This document shows, one piece after another, positions 36,176 through 45,788 of a DNA stretch of 64,000 nucleotides. The stretch spans positions 26,806 through 90,805 of the forward strand of contig NZ_NMQW01000011.1 of assembly GCF_002234615.1 (NCBI RefSeq), written 5' to 3'. The position numbers and the translations under genes were made by a program. The stretch is from Paenibacillus rigui. Lineage in GTDB: Bacteria; Bacillota; Bacilli; Paenibacillales; NBRC-103111. The notes below the pieces were generated by a model. It did not search any database. It saw only the letters and a list, made by a program, of their open reading frames with translations, and was not told the origin of the DNA. How positions within the stretch are numbered: the first letter of the stretch is position 1; every line of letters starts with the position of its first letter.

Positions 36176-37087
36176 ATGACAATGAATATATCGCAAGGAG
36201 TTTGGCCTACGATGGTGACTCCTTTTACGGAGCGGAACGAGATCGATTACGCTGCACTGGAGAGAGCGATAGAATGGTATATCGCCAAAGGGGTGGACGG
36301 ATTGTTCGCTGTCTGCCAGTCGAGTGAGATGTTTTACTTAAGCTTGGAGGAGCGGGTCCAGCTTGCGGCCTTCGTCAAGGAGAAATCGGCCGGCCGCGTT
36401 CCGGTCATTGCCTCCGGCCATATTTCGGATGCATTTGAGGATCAGGTTCAAGAGCTGAAGGCCATTGCCGGCACGGGGATCGACGCGTTGGTGTTAATTA
36501 CAAACCGGCTCGCTCCGGAGGACGAATCGGATGAGGTGTGGAAGGCGAATTTGGAAAAGCTTCTGGCCGAGCTGCCGGAAACGACGCCTCTCGGTTTTTA
36601 TGAATGTCCGTATCCCTACAAACGGCTGATTTCCCCTGAGCTGCTGAAATGGTGTGCGGAAACGGGCCGCTTCCTGTTCCTTAAGGATACGAGCTGCGAT
36701 GTAGCTCATATGAAGGCCAAATTAAAGGCTGTCCAAGGGACGGGCTTGAACATTTATAATGCGAATTCCGCTACGCTGCTCGAAACGCTAAAGCTGGGGA
36801 TTACAGGCTACAGCGGAGTGATGGCGAACTTCCATCCGGAGCTGTATGTAAGGCTCATGCGCCATGGGGCCAACCGCTCTGAGGAAGCGGAGCAGCTCAT
36901 CAGCTTCTTAAGCATTGCTTCTTTCATCGAAAAGCAGCTGTACCCGGTAAACGCGAAATATTACCTCATGCTGGAAGGGGTCTATACAAATTATGACTGC
37001 CGCTCCAAAAATCATCGCGAATTCACGGCAACGAACCGGCTTGAGGTTGAGCAGCTGCGCCGGTTGACGCAATCGTTTCTTTCATAG
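36176..37087 (+). CDS. DapA/NanA-family lyase (aldolase or dehydratase)
   Basis: A 303-residue (beta/alpha)8 enzyme of the dihydrodipicolinate synthase superfamily. Schiff-base K170 lies in FLFLKDTS and the catalytic tyrosine Y142 in YECPYPYK, so it should be active. Members act on 2-keto acids such as N-acetylneuraminate or 2-keto-3-deoxy sugar acids; which applies here is unclear. It is first in an operon with a ribulokinase (30-base gap), which argues for pentose or sugar-acid breakdown rather than lysine synthesis. Confidence 0.87.
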   Translation: MTMNISQGVWPTMVTPFTERNEIDYAALERAIEWYIAKGVDGLFAVCQSSEMFYLSLEERVQLAAFVKEKSAGRVPVIASGHISDAFEDQVQELKAIAGTGIDALVLITNRLAPEDESDEVWKANLEKLLAELPETTPLGFYECPYPYKRLISPELLKWCAETGRFLFLKDTSCDVAHMKAKLKAVQGTGLNIYNANSATLLETLKLGITGYSGVMANFHPELYVRLMRHGANRSEEAEQLISFLSIASFIEKQLYPVNAKYYLMLEGVYTNYDCRSKNHREFTATNRLEVEQLRRLTQSFLS

Positions 37088-37117
37088 GACCATCATGACA
37101 AAAAGGAGGGGCATTAG

Positions 37118-38806
37118 ATGAATAAACGTTACGCCATTGGTGTGGATTATGGAACGGAATCCGGCAGGGCGCTGCTCGTCGATGTGGAGAACGGGCGGGA
37201 GGTTGCGGCTCATGTCACCCCGTATCCCCACGGCGTCATGGACGAGCGATTGCCCGGTTCCGGAGCTCTGTTAGCGCCGGATTGGGCGCTGCAGCATCCG
37301 GACGATTACTTGGAGGTACTGAGACAATCGGTTCCGGCGGTGCTTGAAGCCTCGGGTGTGGACCCGGAGCAAGTCATCGGCATCGGGATCGATTTTACGG
37401 CTTGTACGGTGCTTCCCGTAGATGAGCAGGGCGAGCCGCTATGTTACCAGGAGGCGCTAAAACATGAGCCGCATGCCTATGTAAAGCTGTGGAAGCATCA
37501 TGCGGCACAGGAGGAGGCGAACCGGATTAACGCTGCGGCTGAGAAGCTGGGCGCCGCTTTTTTAAGCAGATACGGCGGCAAAACCTCCTCGGAATGGCTG
37601 GTGGCTAAGGCGTGGCAGGTATTGAATGAAGCGCCGGCGCTTTACGAGCGAACAGACCGGTTTATGGAAGCAGCGGACTGGGTCGTGCTGCAAATGACCG
37701 GCAGTGCCGTTCGCAGCAGCTGCTGCGCGGGGTACAAGGCTTTCTGGCATAAAGCGGACGGCTATCCCGATCAAGATTTCTTCCGCGCTTTGGACCCGAG
37801 GCTGGAGTCTTTTGTTGAAACCAAGCTTCGCGGGGAAGTTGTATCATTAGGCTCCAAGGCTGGCGAGCTGACGGCCGAGGCGGCAGCCATGATGGGGCTG
37901 CGGCCTGGTACCGCGGTAGCCGTCGGCATTATCGACGCCCATGCGGGGGTTCCCGGGACAGGTGCGGTGCGTGCCGGGCAGATGGTCATGGCAATGGGAA
38001 CGTCGCTCTGTCATATGCTGCTGAGCGACAAGGAAATTCACGCCGAGGGCATCTGCGGTGTAGTAGAGGATGGCATTATCCCGGGACTGTACGGGTACGA
38101 AGCGGGACAGCCGGCTGTCGGCGATATTTTCGGATGGTATGTGGAGCAAGCTGTCCCTGCTTATATGAAGGAGGCGGCGGATCAAGCAGGCATCAGCGTG
38201 CATGCCTATTTGGAGCGTAAGGCTGCGGAATTGAAGCCGGGTCAGCACGGATTGCTTGCCCTTGATTGGTGGAACGGCAACCGGACGGTGCTCGTCGATG
38301 CGGATTTGAGCGGAATGATCGTAGGCCTGACCCTGCAAACGAAACCGGAGGAAATCTACCGCTCTTTGCTGGAAGCGACGGCGTTCGGCACGCGTAAAAT
38401 TATTGACACGTTCACGCAGGCAGGCATTGAGGTGAGCGAGCTATTCGCATGCGGTGGCCTTCCGCAGCGCAACCGGCTGCTAATGCAGATTTATGCGGAT
38501 GTCACCGGCCGGGAAATCAAGATTGCCGATTCGGTGCAGACGCCTGCACTTGGAGCAGCGATGTTCGGCGCGGTGGCCGCAGGAACCGGGCGGGGCGGCT
38601 ATGCCGACATTGCCGAGGCAGCCGCCCGCATGGCGCGAGTACGTGAAGAAACGTACAAGCCGATCCGTGAGAACAGCGAGATTTATGAGGAGCTGTACCG
38701 GGAATACAATCGGTTGTACGAGCTGTTCGGCCGTGGCGGTAATGATGTGATGAAATCCTTGAAGCGGATGAAATTGCGTCAAGAGGAAGCCGTGGCTGTA
38801 CGATAA
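37118..38806 (+). CDS. araB: Ribulokinase (FGGY family)
   Basis: A 562-residue FGGY carbohydrate kinase. It matches AraB along its length: [19 protein letters not shown] at the start, [13 protein letters not shown] near residue 95, GGKTSSEW, the sugar-binding region [11 protein letters not shown], and [19 protein letters not shown]. It phosphorylates ribulose or related ketoses with ATP. AraA isomerase and AraD epimerase are not adjacent. AAAGGAGGGG precedes ATG 37118. Confidence 0.92.
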   Translation: MNKRYAIGVDYGTESGRALLVDVENGREVAAHVTPYPHGVMDERLPGSGALLAPDWALQHPDDYLEVLRQSVPAVLEASGVDPEQVIGIGIDFTACTVLPVDEQGEPLCYQEALKHEPHAYVKLWKHHAAQEEANRINAAAEKLGAAFLSRYGGKTSSEWLVAKAWQVLNEAPALYERTDRFMEAADWVVLQMTGSAVRSSCCAGYKAFWHKADGYPDQDFFRALDPRLESFVETKLRGEVVSLGSKAGELTAEAAAMMGLRPGTAVAVGIIDAHAGVPGTGAVRAGQMVMAMGTSLCHMLLSDKEIHAEGICGVVEDGIIPGLYGYEAGQPAVGDIFGWYVEQAVPAYMKEAADQAGISVHAYLERKAAELKPGQHGLLALDWWNGNRTVLVDADLSGMIVGLTLQTKPEEIYRSLLEATAFGTRKIIDTFTQAGIEVSELFACGGLPQRNRLLMQIYADVTGREIKIADSVQTPALGAAMFGAVAAGTGRGGYADIAEAAARMARVREETYKPIRENSEIYEELYREYNRLYELFGRGGNDVMKSLKRMKLRQEEAVAVR

Positions 38807-38821
38807 ATTAAATACAGAAAG

Positions 38822-38870
38822 CAAAGAGCGCAGGTTGCCTAAGAATAGGCAGCATGCGCTCTTTGTTTCC
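38822..38870. terminator. Terminator between araB and the MFS gene
   Basis: CAAAGAGCGCA/TGCGCTCTTTG stem with inner TTGCCT/AGGCAG pairing. It is symmetric enough to serve both convergent genes. Confidence 0.85.
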
Positions 38871-38879
38871 TCTTGACGT

Positions 38880-40067
38880 TCATTGAACAGTAGTGTGTGG
38901 TGCATCGTTCATTCTCCGCCGTTTTTTCCCCAACGAAAAACTGATCGACGCAGCCGCTAACCCGAGACTGACAATGAGGCAGGCCATCCATGGATTATAC
39001 AGGACGGTGGATGCAGCGTTGATCACTAGTCCCCCCATTCCGGCCCCTGCCGCCAAGCCCAAATGAATAATGGACGTATTCAAGCTGAGAACGAGACTGG
39101 ACGATTGCGGCGCCTGCTGAATAAAATACGATTGAATAGCCGGACCGCCCACGAACATGGAGCAAATGATGAGGCCGATCAGGATTAATCCTATCCACGT
39201 CATACCAGAGCTTAGAGGCAAAAGAGCTAAGGCCGCCACTTGGATGATCATACTGAAAGTAATGACCCGCGAGGCTCCCCAACGGTCGACCCCATAACCG
39301 CCCAAGCGCGAGCCGATAGCGCCGAAAGTGCCAAAGACAAGCATGATGAGGCTTATGCTGGACATGTTTAAATGAAAGGTATCTGTTATAAAGGGGGTTA
39401 AATAAGTAAAAAGGATCGAATTGCCCGATTCCCTGAAGAAGGTAAGAAACAGGCCGCTGACAATGATCATGCTGCCAAGTACTTTGAATTGCTGCTGAAA
39501 GGATACCGGTGCGTCCCCTTCGATTTCGGGAAGAAGGCGCCAGATCACGAATGCAATCACCAGGCTGAACATACATAGAATCATAAAGATGGCATGCCAA
39601 CTCATCCAGTTCGTGATGGCGATCCCTATAGGGACACCCAGGATCATCGCGGTGCTGAAGCCTAGAACGATTGTGCCGATGGCGCGTCCCAGATTCTCGG
39701 CAGGCACCAGCTTGGCTGCAGCACTGAACGCCACAACAAGATAAACACCGGAGCTTACCCCCAGCATCATGCGTGAAGCCATGAGGATCGAAATCTCCGA
39801 GCTTCCAAAGCTTAGCAGGCATCCGAGGAGGAAGACAACCAAGGAGCCGAGCAGCACTTTTTTTCGCCCGATCCGGGAAGTAAGTGACACCAAAATGGGG
39901 GTTCCAATCGCAAAAGCAAGCGAATATGCTGTAATCAATTGCCCGGCCAAGGCGATGGAAATGTGCAGGTCTTGAGCAATGATGTGGAGGATACCGGATA
40001 CAACCAGCTCGGAGGTGGCCGTTAGAAATACACCCAATGCAAGAATATAAACAGTCAATCGATTCAT
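38880..40067 (-). CDS. MFS transporter, DHA1/AraJ-like exporter
   Basis: A 395-residue, 12-segment major facilitator. It starts MNRLTVYILALGVFLTATSE, carries loop motif TSRIGRKKVLLGS, and has the antiporter-type region LGFSTAMILGVPIG. This branch mostly exports drugs, sugars or purine derivatives. The second ATG (40067) is chosen because GAAGGG is properly spaced for it. It is divergent from the HxlR regulator gene, its probable controller. Confidence 0.88.
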   Translation of the reverse strand: MNRLTVYILALGVFLTATSELVVSGILHIIAQDLHISIALAGQLITAYSLAFAIGTPILVSLTSRIGRKKVLLGSLVVFLLGCLLSFGSSEISILMASRMMLGVSSGVYLVVAFSAAAKLVPAENLGRAIGTIVLGFSTAMILGVPIGIAITNWMSWHAIFMILCMFSLVIAFVIWRLLPEIEGDAPVSFQQQFKVLGSMIIVSGLFLTFFRESGNSILFTYLTPFITDTFHLNMSSISLIMLVFGTFGAIGSRLGGYGVDRWGASRVITFSMIIQVAALALLPLSSGMTWIGLILIGLIICSMFVGGPAIQSYFIQQAPQSSSLVLSLNTSIIHLGLAAGAGMGGLVINAASTVLYNPWMACLIVSLGLAAASISFSLGKKRRRMNDAPHTTVQ

Positions 40068-40111
40068 TTGAATCATCCCTTCTGGTGGTCTTTGCGGGAC
40101 CTTTTGACTGT

Positions 40112-40140
40112 ATTATAATAACGTTACATTCATTTTGTAA
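40112..40140 (-). promoter_or_regulatory. Promoter of the MFS exporter gene
   Basis: On the minus strand TTACAA, 17-base spacer, perfect TATAAT. The spacer contains the palindrome TAACGTTA. Confidence 0.6.
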
Positions 40141-40153
40141 GAAGGCAAAGTAT

Positions 40154-40168
40154 TTGGACATTATCCAA
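40154..40168. promoter_or_regulatory. Inverted repeat between exporter and HxlR gene
   Basis: TTGGA-CATTA-TCCAA, flanked by a direct repeat AAGTATTT on each side. Candidate operator for the divergent HxlR regulator. Confidence 0.45.
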
Positions 40169-40208
40169 GTATTTTGACTAACTAACTATAAGTAAGCAGG
40201 TGAGAGGG

Positions 40209-40550
40209 ATGGAAACTAATAAAGAAGAAGTTCAGGGCTTCTCCAATATTTGCTCGGTATTGCAAATTCTTGGCGCGAAATGGGCCTTCCTGGTTATTGC
40301 CGAGCTGTCTAAAGGTCCGAAGCGATTTAAGCAGCTTCATCGGGATGTCGCCATCATCAAGACGCAGTCGTTAACCGATGTGCTGCGCCACCTGGAGCAG
40401 AATGGGATTGTGCTGCGCAAAGTTTTTCCTACGGTACCCGTGTCGGTTGAATATTCCTTAACGGAGAAAGGGCTGGATTTTCAATTGGCTCTACAGGAAA
40501 TGGAGAAATGGGCGATGAAGTGGGGGAACATGGAGTCGGGAACCAAATGA
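40209..40550 (+). CDS. HxlR-family transcriptional regulator
   Basis: A 113-residue winged-helix regulator. Marks are ILGAKWAFLVIAELSKGPKRF at the start, TQSLTDVLRHLEQNGIVLR as recognition region, and YSLTEKGLDFQ in the wing. The family includes redox- and quinone-sensing repressors such as YodB and CatR. It lacks the N-terminal CP cysteine context of YodB, though a Cys occurs near residue 16 (NICSVLQ). AGGTG is spaced for ATG 40209 rather than GTG 40200. Divergent from an exporter and convergent with a DoxX gene. Confidence 0.9.
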   Translation: METNKEEVQGFSNICSVLQILGAKWAFLVIAELSKGPKRFKQLHRDVAIIKTQSLTDVLRHLEQNGIVLRKVFPTVPVSVEYSLTEKGLDFQLALQEMEKWAMKWGNMESGTK

Positions 40551-40551
40551 T

Positions 40552-40932
40552 TTACTTCATTGCAGACCTATGCTTCAACCTCTTATGATGTAAAATATAC
40601 GAACCGGCGATCAGAATAAATCCGATAATGAAAAATATCCATCCGCTTGCAGGGTCCCCCACAGCTATGCTTGAATACATTGCTCCTGACAAATCAAAAA
40701 CAAAACCGGCATAAGCCCATTCCTTCAATCGCGGAAATCCCGGTACCAGAATAGCTATTACGCCCAGCAGCTTGGCTATGCCCAGAAATGGGAGAAGGTA
40801 AGCAGGGTAACCCAAGTGCTGGAACAAAGCTACGGCATCTGGAACAGACAGAATGTCCGGGAACGACCCAAGACCCATGAGAACGGCCAGCAATCCGGTC
40901 AAAATCCAGTAGAATACGGTTGTCTTTTTCAT
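40552..40932 (-). CDS. DoxX-family membrane protein
   Basis: A 126-residue protein with four membrane segments of the DoxX-like family (MKKTTVFYWILTGLLAVLMG; FLGIAKLLGVIAILVPGFPRLKEWAYAG, each quoted in part). Relatives such as CatD and MhqP accompany quinone- and thiol-stress genes. Its stop lies one base from the HxlR stop. The promoter carries a symmetric operator-like element. Confidence 0.85.
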   Translation of the reverse strand: MKKTTVFYWILTGLLAVLMGLGSFPDILSVPDAVALFQHLGYPAYLLPFLGIAKLLGVIAILVPGFPRLKEWAYAGFVFDLSGAMYSSIAVGDPASGWIFFIIGFILIAGSYILHHKRLKHRSAMK

Positions 40933-41007
40933 GTTATATGACTTCCTTTCGGTTTGAGCTCAGGATAACCCGCTTGATCAGCAGCTCCCGGCCTTTAAGA
41001 TGATTTT

Positions 41008-41045
41008 AATATACCTTATACGGAATATTCCTGTAAAGGAATATT
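41008..41045 (-). promoter_or_regulatory. doxX promoter with inverted repeat around the -35
   Basis: On the minus strand TTTACA, 18-base spacer, TATATT. The -35 hexamer is exactly the loop between AATATTCC and GGAATATT (41024-41045), so a repressor on the repeat would cover it. Confidence 0.5.
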
Positions 41046-41148
41046 TTAAAAAATGCCGTATGATACTGCCAGGCCCTTATGAATCCGTTTGCAAATTAAG
41101 GCGCCAGAAGCAGGAAAGTTGTAAGATCATGTCGAAAATAATGACTAA

Positions 41149-43254
41149 ATGAGTACCTTGCGAGAAAATAATCTTCTTATGGAGCGGCATCTTATGATTG
41201 ATAATCTGCAAGAATCCTTATTGTCGTTATTTGAATATAACCCGGATCCCTGTTACATTCTGGATCTTCGGGGGAAGTTTATTGCTTTTAATGACGCAAC
41301 CCTCAAGCTGACAGGATATTCCAAGGAAGAGCTTCTGGCGATGACGTTTCATCCGTTGATTGTGCCGGAACAGCTGGAGGATGTGAGGCGTACTTTTCAC
41401 ACGATTGTTACAATCGGGATGAAGGCGGATTTTGAAGTGATGCTTTATGCCAAGAGCGGAGAGCTGCTGCACCTAAGCGTAACTGCTATGCCGGTCAACA
41501 TCGGAGGGGAGACCACGGGTGTGATTGGTATGGTGAAGAACTTAACGAAAAGCAAAAGGCTTGAACAATCTCTTCTCAACACCCAAACGCAGCTTAAGAA
41601 TATATTTGATTCCGTAAAAGTATGTTTATGGTCCCGCCATCTGGTGACGGAAGAAACCCAGGTATCCCCGGCGTGTGAAGTCATTTACGGCTTTTCGCAG
41701 CAGCAATTTGTGGACAATCCTTATCTTTGGAAACAAGTGATCTACCCTGATGACCTGCCCGATGTAGAGAAGCGTCAAAGGAGCATGGCGTGCGGTGAAG
41801 CCCTCAGTCACGAATACCGTATTGTCCGAGCGGATGGCGAAGTGCGCTGGGTTCATGATTATACGGTTCCTGTATTAAATCAAGCGGGTGCGGTCGTGCG
41901 TCTGGACGGGGTCATTTCCGATATTTCAGTCCGTAAAAAAACGGAAGAACGGCTTTATACGCTGGCTTATCATGATGCACTGACGGGACTGCCCAATCGA
42001 AGATTTATCCGTGAGCGGATTCGGACGGTGATAGGACAGGCGGAGCGGAAAAGGACGAAGGTGTTCATCCTGTATCTTGACCTTGATGGGTTTAAGTCGA
42101 TCAATGATTCTTTGGGCCATTCAGGCGGAGACCGGCTGCTGCAAAGAGTGTCCAAACGGATCACCCGCTGCCTCAGGCAGGGAGACCCTATCGCGCGCAT
42201 CGGCGGGGATGAATTTGCGATTATTTTGGAAGAAGCGACAGAGACGGATGTTGAGCTCATTGCAGACCGCATTTTGGAGGCGGTTGCCAAGCCGTTTCGG
42301 ATGACACACCAAGAGTTTATTGTTACAACCAGTATAGGCATCAGCGTATATCCCGAGCATGGCGATCATCATGAGCCTTTGTTTAAACGGGCGGATCAGG
42401 CCATGTATTTCGCGAAAGAAAAGGGAAAAAATCAAATTCAGTGGTTCAATCAAGAAATTTCAGACAAGGTTGAGCGAAGGCTGATGCTGGAGCAAGGGCT
42501 AAGAAAGGCGCTGCTTCAGGAAGAATTCGTTCTGTATTACCAGCCTATTGTGAATGTTGTGACGAAACGGATTGTTGGGACGGAGGCGCTCATTCGCTGG
42601 AAGCATGCCGCGGGATTAATTTCTCCATTGGAATTTATTCAGATCGCCGAGGAATTGGGCCACATCGTCCAGATCGGGGAGTGGGTGCTTCGAACCGCAT
42701 GTATTCAAAATAAAATGTGGCAGGGCCTCGCCCGGGAAAGCCTGTTTGTGTCCGTCAATTTGTCCGTGCGGCAGCTGGAGCAAGATGGCTTCGTCGAGTC
42801 GCTTCAAGCGATATTGGAGGAGACGGAGCTGGATCCCCGGTATTTGCACGTTGAAATTACAGAGAGTGCGGCCATCAAAAATATACATCAAGCCCTTACC
42901 GTACTGCAAACGTTGAGCAGCCTGGGGGTATCGATATCCATTGATGATTTTGGAACCGGCTATTCTTCCCTTAGCTACCTGGAAAAGCTCCCGATACATA
43001 CGCTTAAAATAGATCAAATGTTTATTCGTTCGAACCAGATGGCCATCATTAAGGCGATTATTGCGATGGCGAACAGTCTGAACCTATGTGTGATTGCAGA
43101 AGGGGTAGAAACCAAAGAGCAGCTGCGGCGAATTCGTGACATCGGCTGCTCCGATATGCAGGGGTATTGGTTCAGTGAACCGGTGCAACCGCAGATTATC
43201 GAGTCATTCTTGCTTGATACGGATCTCTGGAGTCGTTTCTTGGAAAAGGCCTAA
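41149..43254 (+). CDS. PAS-PAS-GGDEF-EAL cyclic-di-GMP turnover protein
   Basis: A 701-residue cytosolic protein. Two PAS-type sensor domains (about 20-150 and 155-270) precede a GGDEF domain with intact motif GGDEF (352-356). An RxxD inhibitory site (RQGD) lies five residues upstream. The following EAL domain has E479 in TEALIRW, IDDFGTGYSSLSYL, LKIDQMF and IAEGVET. Both catalytic parts look functional, so it may make and degrade c-di-GMP. ATG 41149 has no clear ribosome site; ATG 41194 behind GGAG is an alternative start. Confidence 0.9.
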   Translation: MSTLRENNLLMERHLMIDNLQESLLSLFEYNPDPCYILDLRGKFIAFNDATLKLTGYSKEELLAMTFHPLIVPEQLEDVRRTFHTIVTIGMKADFEVMLYAKSGELLHLSVTAMPVNIGGETTGVIGMVKNLTKSKRLEQSLLNTQTQLKNIFDSVKVCLWSRHLVTEETQVSPACEVIYGFSQQQFVDNPYLWKQVIYPDDLPDVEKRQRSMACGEALSHEYRIVRADGEVRWVHDYTVPVLNQAGAVVRLDGVISDISVRKKTEERLYTLAYHDALTGLPNRRFIRERIRTVIGQAERKRTKVFILYLDLDGFKSINDSLGHSGGDRLLQRVSKRITRCLRQGDPIARIGGDEFAIILEEATETDVELIADRILEAVAKPFRMTHQEFIVTTSIGISVYPEHGDHHEPLFKRADQAMYFAKEKGKNQIQWFNQEISDKVERRLMLEQGLRKALLQEEFVLYYQPIVNVVTKRIVGTEALIRWKHAAGLISPLEFIQIAEELGHIVQIGEWVLRTACIQNKMWQGLARESLFVSVNLSVRQLEQDGFVESLQAILEETELDPRYLHVEITESAAIKNIHQALTVLQTLSSLGVSISIDDFGTGYSSLSYLEKLPIHTLKIDQMFIRSNQMAIIKAIIAMANSLNLCVIAEGVETKEQLRRIRDIGCSDMQGYWFSEPVQPQIIESFLLDTDLWSRFLEKA

Positions 43255-43611
43255 GACAGCCTGTACCCTAAAAATAGGCCCTGAACCGGCTATTTTGCTA
43301 CCGGAGGACCAGGCCGGTAGCCGATCTTCGGCATTTGGCTTCGATTGTGGGTCATAGGGACTGCTTTGAACCGGGTCATGGAAGGATTACCGGGACTTAA
43401 GACAGCTTTTAACGGCTGTCTTTTTATTTTGGCCGTGATTTAATGCTCTGAATGAAGGGAATACAGGTAATCAAAGAAGCGATTTTGCTCAAAAGAACAC
43501 TTATTTCTTGCTAACAAACAGTGTCAAATAATGACAAATTATGCCCTTTTTATGATGTATGATTAGAAAATGAGCTTTCCAAAATTTGTACAAAGTATGG
43601 TGAGGGTGAAA
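43255..43611. other. Intergenic region with hairpins and an inverted repeat
   Basis: No gene seen in 357 bases. It holds GCTACCGG/CCGGTAGC (43298-43322), the terminator at 43399-43430, and TGTCA-AATAA-TGACA (43522-43536) upstream of two overlapping TATGAT hexamers (43551-43563) that could be the -10 of the beta-helix gene. Confidence 0.5.
43399..43430 (+). terminator. Rho-independent terminator
   Basis: AAGACAGC/GCTGTCTT stem followed by TTTTTATTTT, about 145 bases after the GGDEF-EAL gene. Confidence 0.85.
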
Positions 43612-45681
43612 ATGAAAAAAGGTTGGCTGTTATGTTTAATTCTGATTGGCGTCATGCAGTTAAGTGCCGCCGCGGCGTCGGATGCGGATAATTCCGTATA
43701 CACGCTGGTTCCGAAGGACTGGAACATTTACAACGACGGGACACACCCCGTAGAAACGACCAAAGGACTGAATGACGCATTGCAGTGGGCGCACGACAAC
43801 GGGAAAAAGGTGTTCCACGTTCCGGCGGGGACGTATTTGATCAAAAAACAGGACCCCAAGCTGTCTCTGGATACGAGCGCACGTATTAACATGGTTTCGG
43901 ATATGACGTTCGAGCTGGACGACAAGGCTGTGATCCAGAAGGAAAGCAACGGCTTCAAAGGCTATCAGACCCTGCATATCGGCTATAGAGCGAACAATGT
44001 CACGATCAAAGGGGGAACCTATCGGGGAGATAAGGATACCCATGATTATTCCAGCGGGGGGACCCATGAGGGTGGGTATGGGATCACCACAGAGGGCGCC
44101 GTCAACGTGACAATCGATGGGGTGAAGGGCATCAACTTTACCGGGGACGGGTTAGCTATCGGAGGCAAGGGGACGATGGTGCAGGATTTGTATGAAGCAA
44201 GCTTCACGTCCGGCGGCATTGACGACAATGGAAATCTGATCAAGGATGCGGCCAAAATACGCACGAAGGCTGCGCTTACGTTTAACCATCCGATCTTCCA
44301 GACCGAACGGGAGTTTGAGCTGTCAAATAGGCAGAAGCTGCCGGGCACGTTTGACATTTACTTTTATAAAAAAGATGGGACGTTTCTTTCCAAGCTAAAA
44401 GGCCAGAGCATGCGTCAGCTGATGAAAATCCCGGATGGCGCAAATCATTTTTACCTCGTATTCAATCAGCCGGCCAGCACAGGAGCCTATGTGGAGTTTT
44501 GGCAGCGGGCCGTTTCCAAGCAGGTAAAGGTGCAAAATTCCGAATTTGCCTTTAACCGCAGGCAGGGCATTACGATAGGCGGGGGAGACCAAATCACGAT
44601 CGAGAACAACGTTCTCCACGATATCAAGGGCACAGCGCCCCAATCAGGGATTGATGTGGAAGGAGGCTACGGCGAAAACGGCCATTTGAATACGAACATT
44701 TTTATTAAAAATAACGAATTTTACAATAACGCCGCTTACGATATCATCCTTTATGATGGTCACGATGCGACGGTGGAAGGGAACCATCTGGCTTCGAAGG
44801 GGAAAATCGGACTCGCTGTTTCCCCTCCGTTTACCAAGGCGCTGATTAAAGACAATCATTTCGATGGATCAAGCATTTATGCATACCACGATGTCGAATT
44901 CGTCGGCAACAAGATGAACAATTCCTTAACGCACCTGGAAGGGCCGAATTTGAAGCTGGACGGCATGACCTTTACCGACTCCAAGTTCATTATTAGCAGC
45001 AAGGATCCGTTCGGCGTAACGGCATCGAACATTACGATGTACAATGAGAAGGGAGGCTCGGAGCTGTCCTTGTGGGTCAATCCGGTTCGGCTGGATCATA
45101 TCACGATGTACGGGGGCAGTATTTCAGGGGGCGTACCGAATGGGAGCATTATCGAATATTTGAAGGTTCGGGAAACGAGCAGCTTGAATATGCCGCCGGG
45201 GACTTACAATTATTGCGATATTGAGTCCTCTACCGCTGGAATTACGCTGGATGGGGCTGGCAAGTACGTATTTGATCAATGCAGCCTGAAGGTGAAGGAA
45301 GGCGTGCTGGTGACCCACGAGAATGCCGATTTCACGATGACCGGATCTACATTTGAGATGCTGGACAGACGGTTTGCGCTGAAGGCGGTGAAAGCGGAGA
45401 AGCTGCGGTTTGAGAATAACGAAATCTTGTCCGAGCAGCTGACGGCCTCTACCGACTACGCGATTATGATCGGAGATTTTTGGACGCGAAACAATCCTTA
45501 CCTGGTCAAAGCAGCCGTAATTCAAGGGAACACGATCACAAGTAACATGACGTCCGAAGGCATCTCCACCATATACGCAGGGGTTGGCGCGCCGCAGTAC
45601 ACGATTAAAGACAATACTTTAATCAATGCGAAGCTGAGGCTGCGCACAACGGATATGAATGTCAGCAACATAGAGAAGTAA
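43612..45681 (+). CDS. Secreted right-handed beta-helix (pectate-lyase-like) protein
   Basis: A 689-residue protein with a signal peptide (MKKGWLLCLILIGVMQLSAAAAS). The N-terminal pectate-lyase-superfamily region (GLNDALQWAHDNGKKVFHVPAGTY, quoted in part) leads into parallel beta-helix repeats rich in ITIENNVLHDI- and IFIKNNEFYNN-type turns. An inserted beta-sandwich-like segment (about 205-300) interrupts the helix. It is probably a polysaccharide lyase, hydrolase or epimerase acting outside the cell; catalytic residues could not be assigned. GTGAGGGTG favours ATG 43612 over ATG 43570. Confidence 0.82.
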   Translation: MKKGWLLCLILIGVMQLSAAAASDADNSVYTLVPKDWNIYNDGTHPVETTKGLNDALQWAHDNGKKVFHVPAGTYLIKKQDPKLSLDTSARINMVSDMTFELDDKAVIQKESNGFKGYQTLHIGYRANNVTIKGGTYRGDKDTHDYSSGGTHEGGYGITTEGAVNVTIDGVKGINFTGDGLAIGGKGTMVQDLYEASFTSGGIDDNGNLIKDAAKIRTKAALTFNHPIFQTEREFELSNRQKLPGTFDIYFYKKDGTFLSKLKGQSMRQLMKIPDGANHFYLVFNQPASTGAYVEFWQRAVSKQVKVQNSEFAFNRRQGITIGGGDQITIENNVLHDIKGTAPQSGIDVEGGYGENGHLNTNIFIKNNEFYNNAAYDIILYDGHDATVEGNHLASKGKIGLAVSPPFTKALIKDNHFDGSSIYAYHDVEFVGNKMNNSLTHLEGPNLKLDGMTFTDSKFIISSKDPFGVTASNITMYNEKGGSELSLWVNPVRLDHITMYGGSISGGVPNGSIIEYLKVRETSSLNMPPGTYNYCDIESSTAGITLDGAGKYVFDQCSLKVKEGVLVTHENADFTMTGSTFEMLDRRFALKAVKAEKLRFENNEILSEQLTASTDYAIMIGDFWTRNNPYLVKAAVIQGNTITSNMTSEGISTIYAGVGAPQYTIKDNTLINAKLRLRTTDMNVSNIEK

Positions 45682-45699
45682 AGCGAAGCGGTAAACACG

Positions 45700-45768
45700 A
45701 ACGTCCGAGTCTGAGGATTCTTTCCCGAGCATGACAGGGGAATCCTAAGGCTCGGACGTTTCTTTTTC
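45700..45768. terminator. Terminator between the beta-helix and AraC genes
   Basis: Long stem AACGTCCGAG...GAGGATTC / GAATCCT...CTCGGACGTT followed by TTTCTTTTTC; serves convergent genes. Confidence 0.88.
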
Positions 45769-45788
45769 GTTACAGCAGCAGGCGGTTG

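Noticed and set aside
38995..40161. 388-codon open frame on the minus strand overlapping the MFS gene
   Set aside because: It is an alternate frame of the MFS gene, rich in Cys/His/Arg, with no membrane segments or family signature; the true frame has clear MFS motifs.
43255..43420. Possible c-di-GMP riboswitch after the GGDEF-EAL gene
   Set aside because: Several hairpins are present, but the conserved GEMM core and receptor bases were not found.
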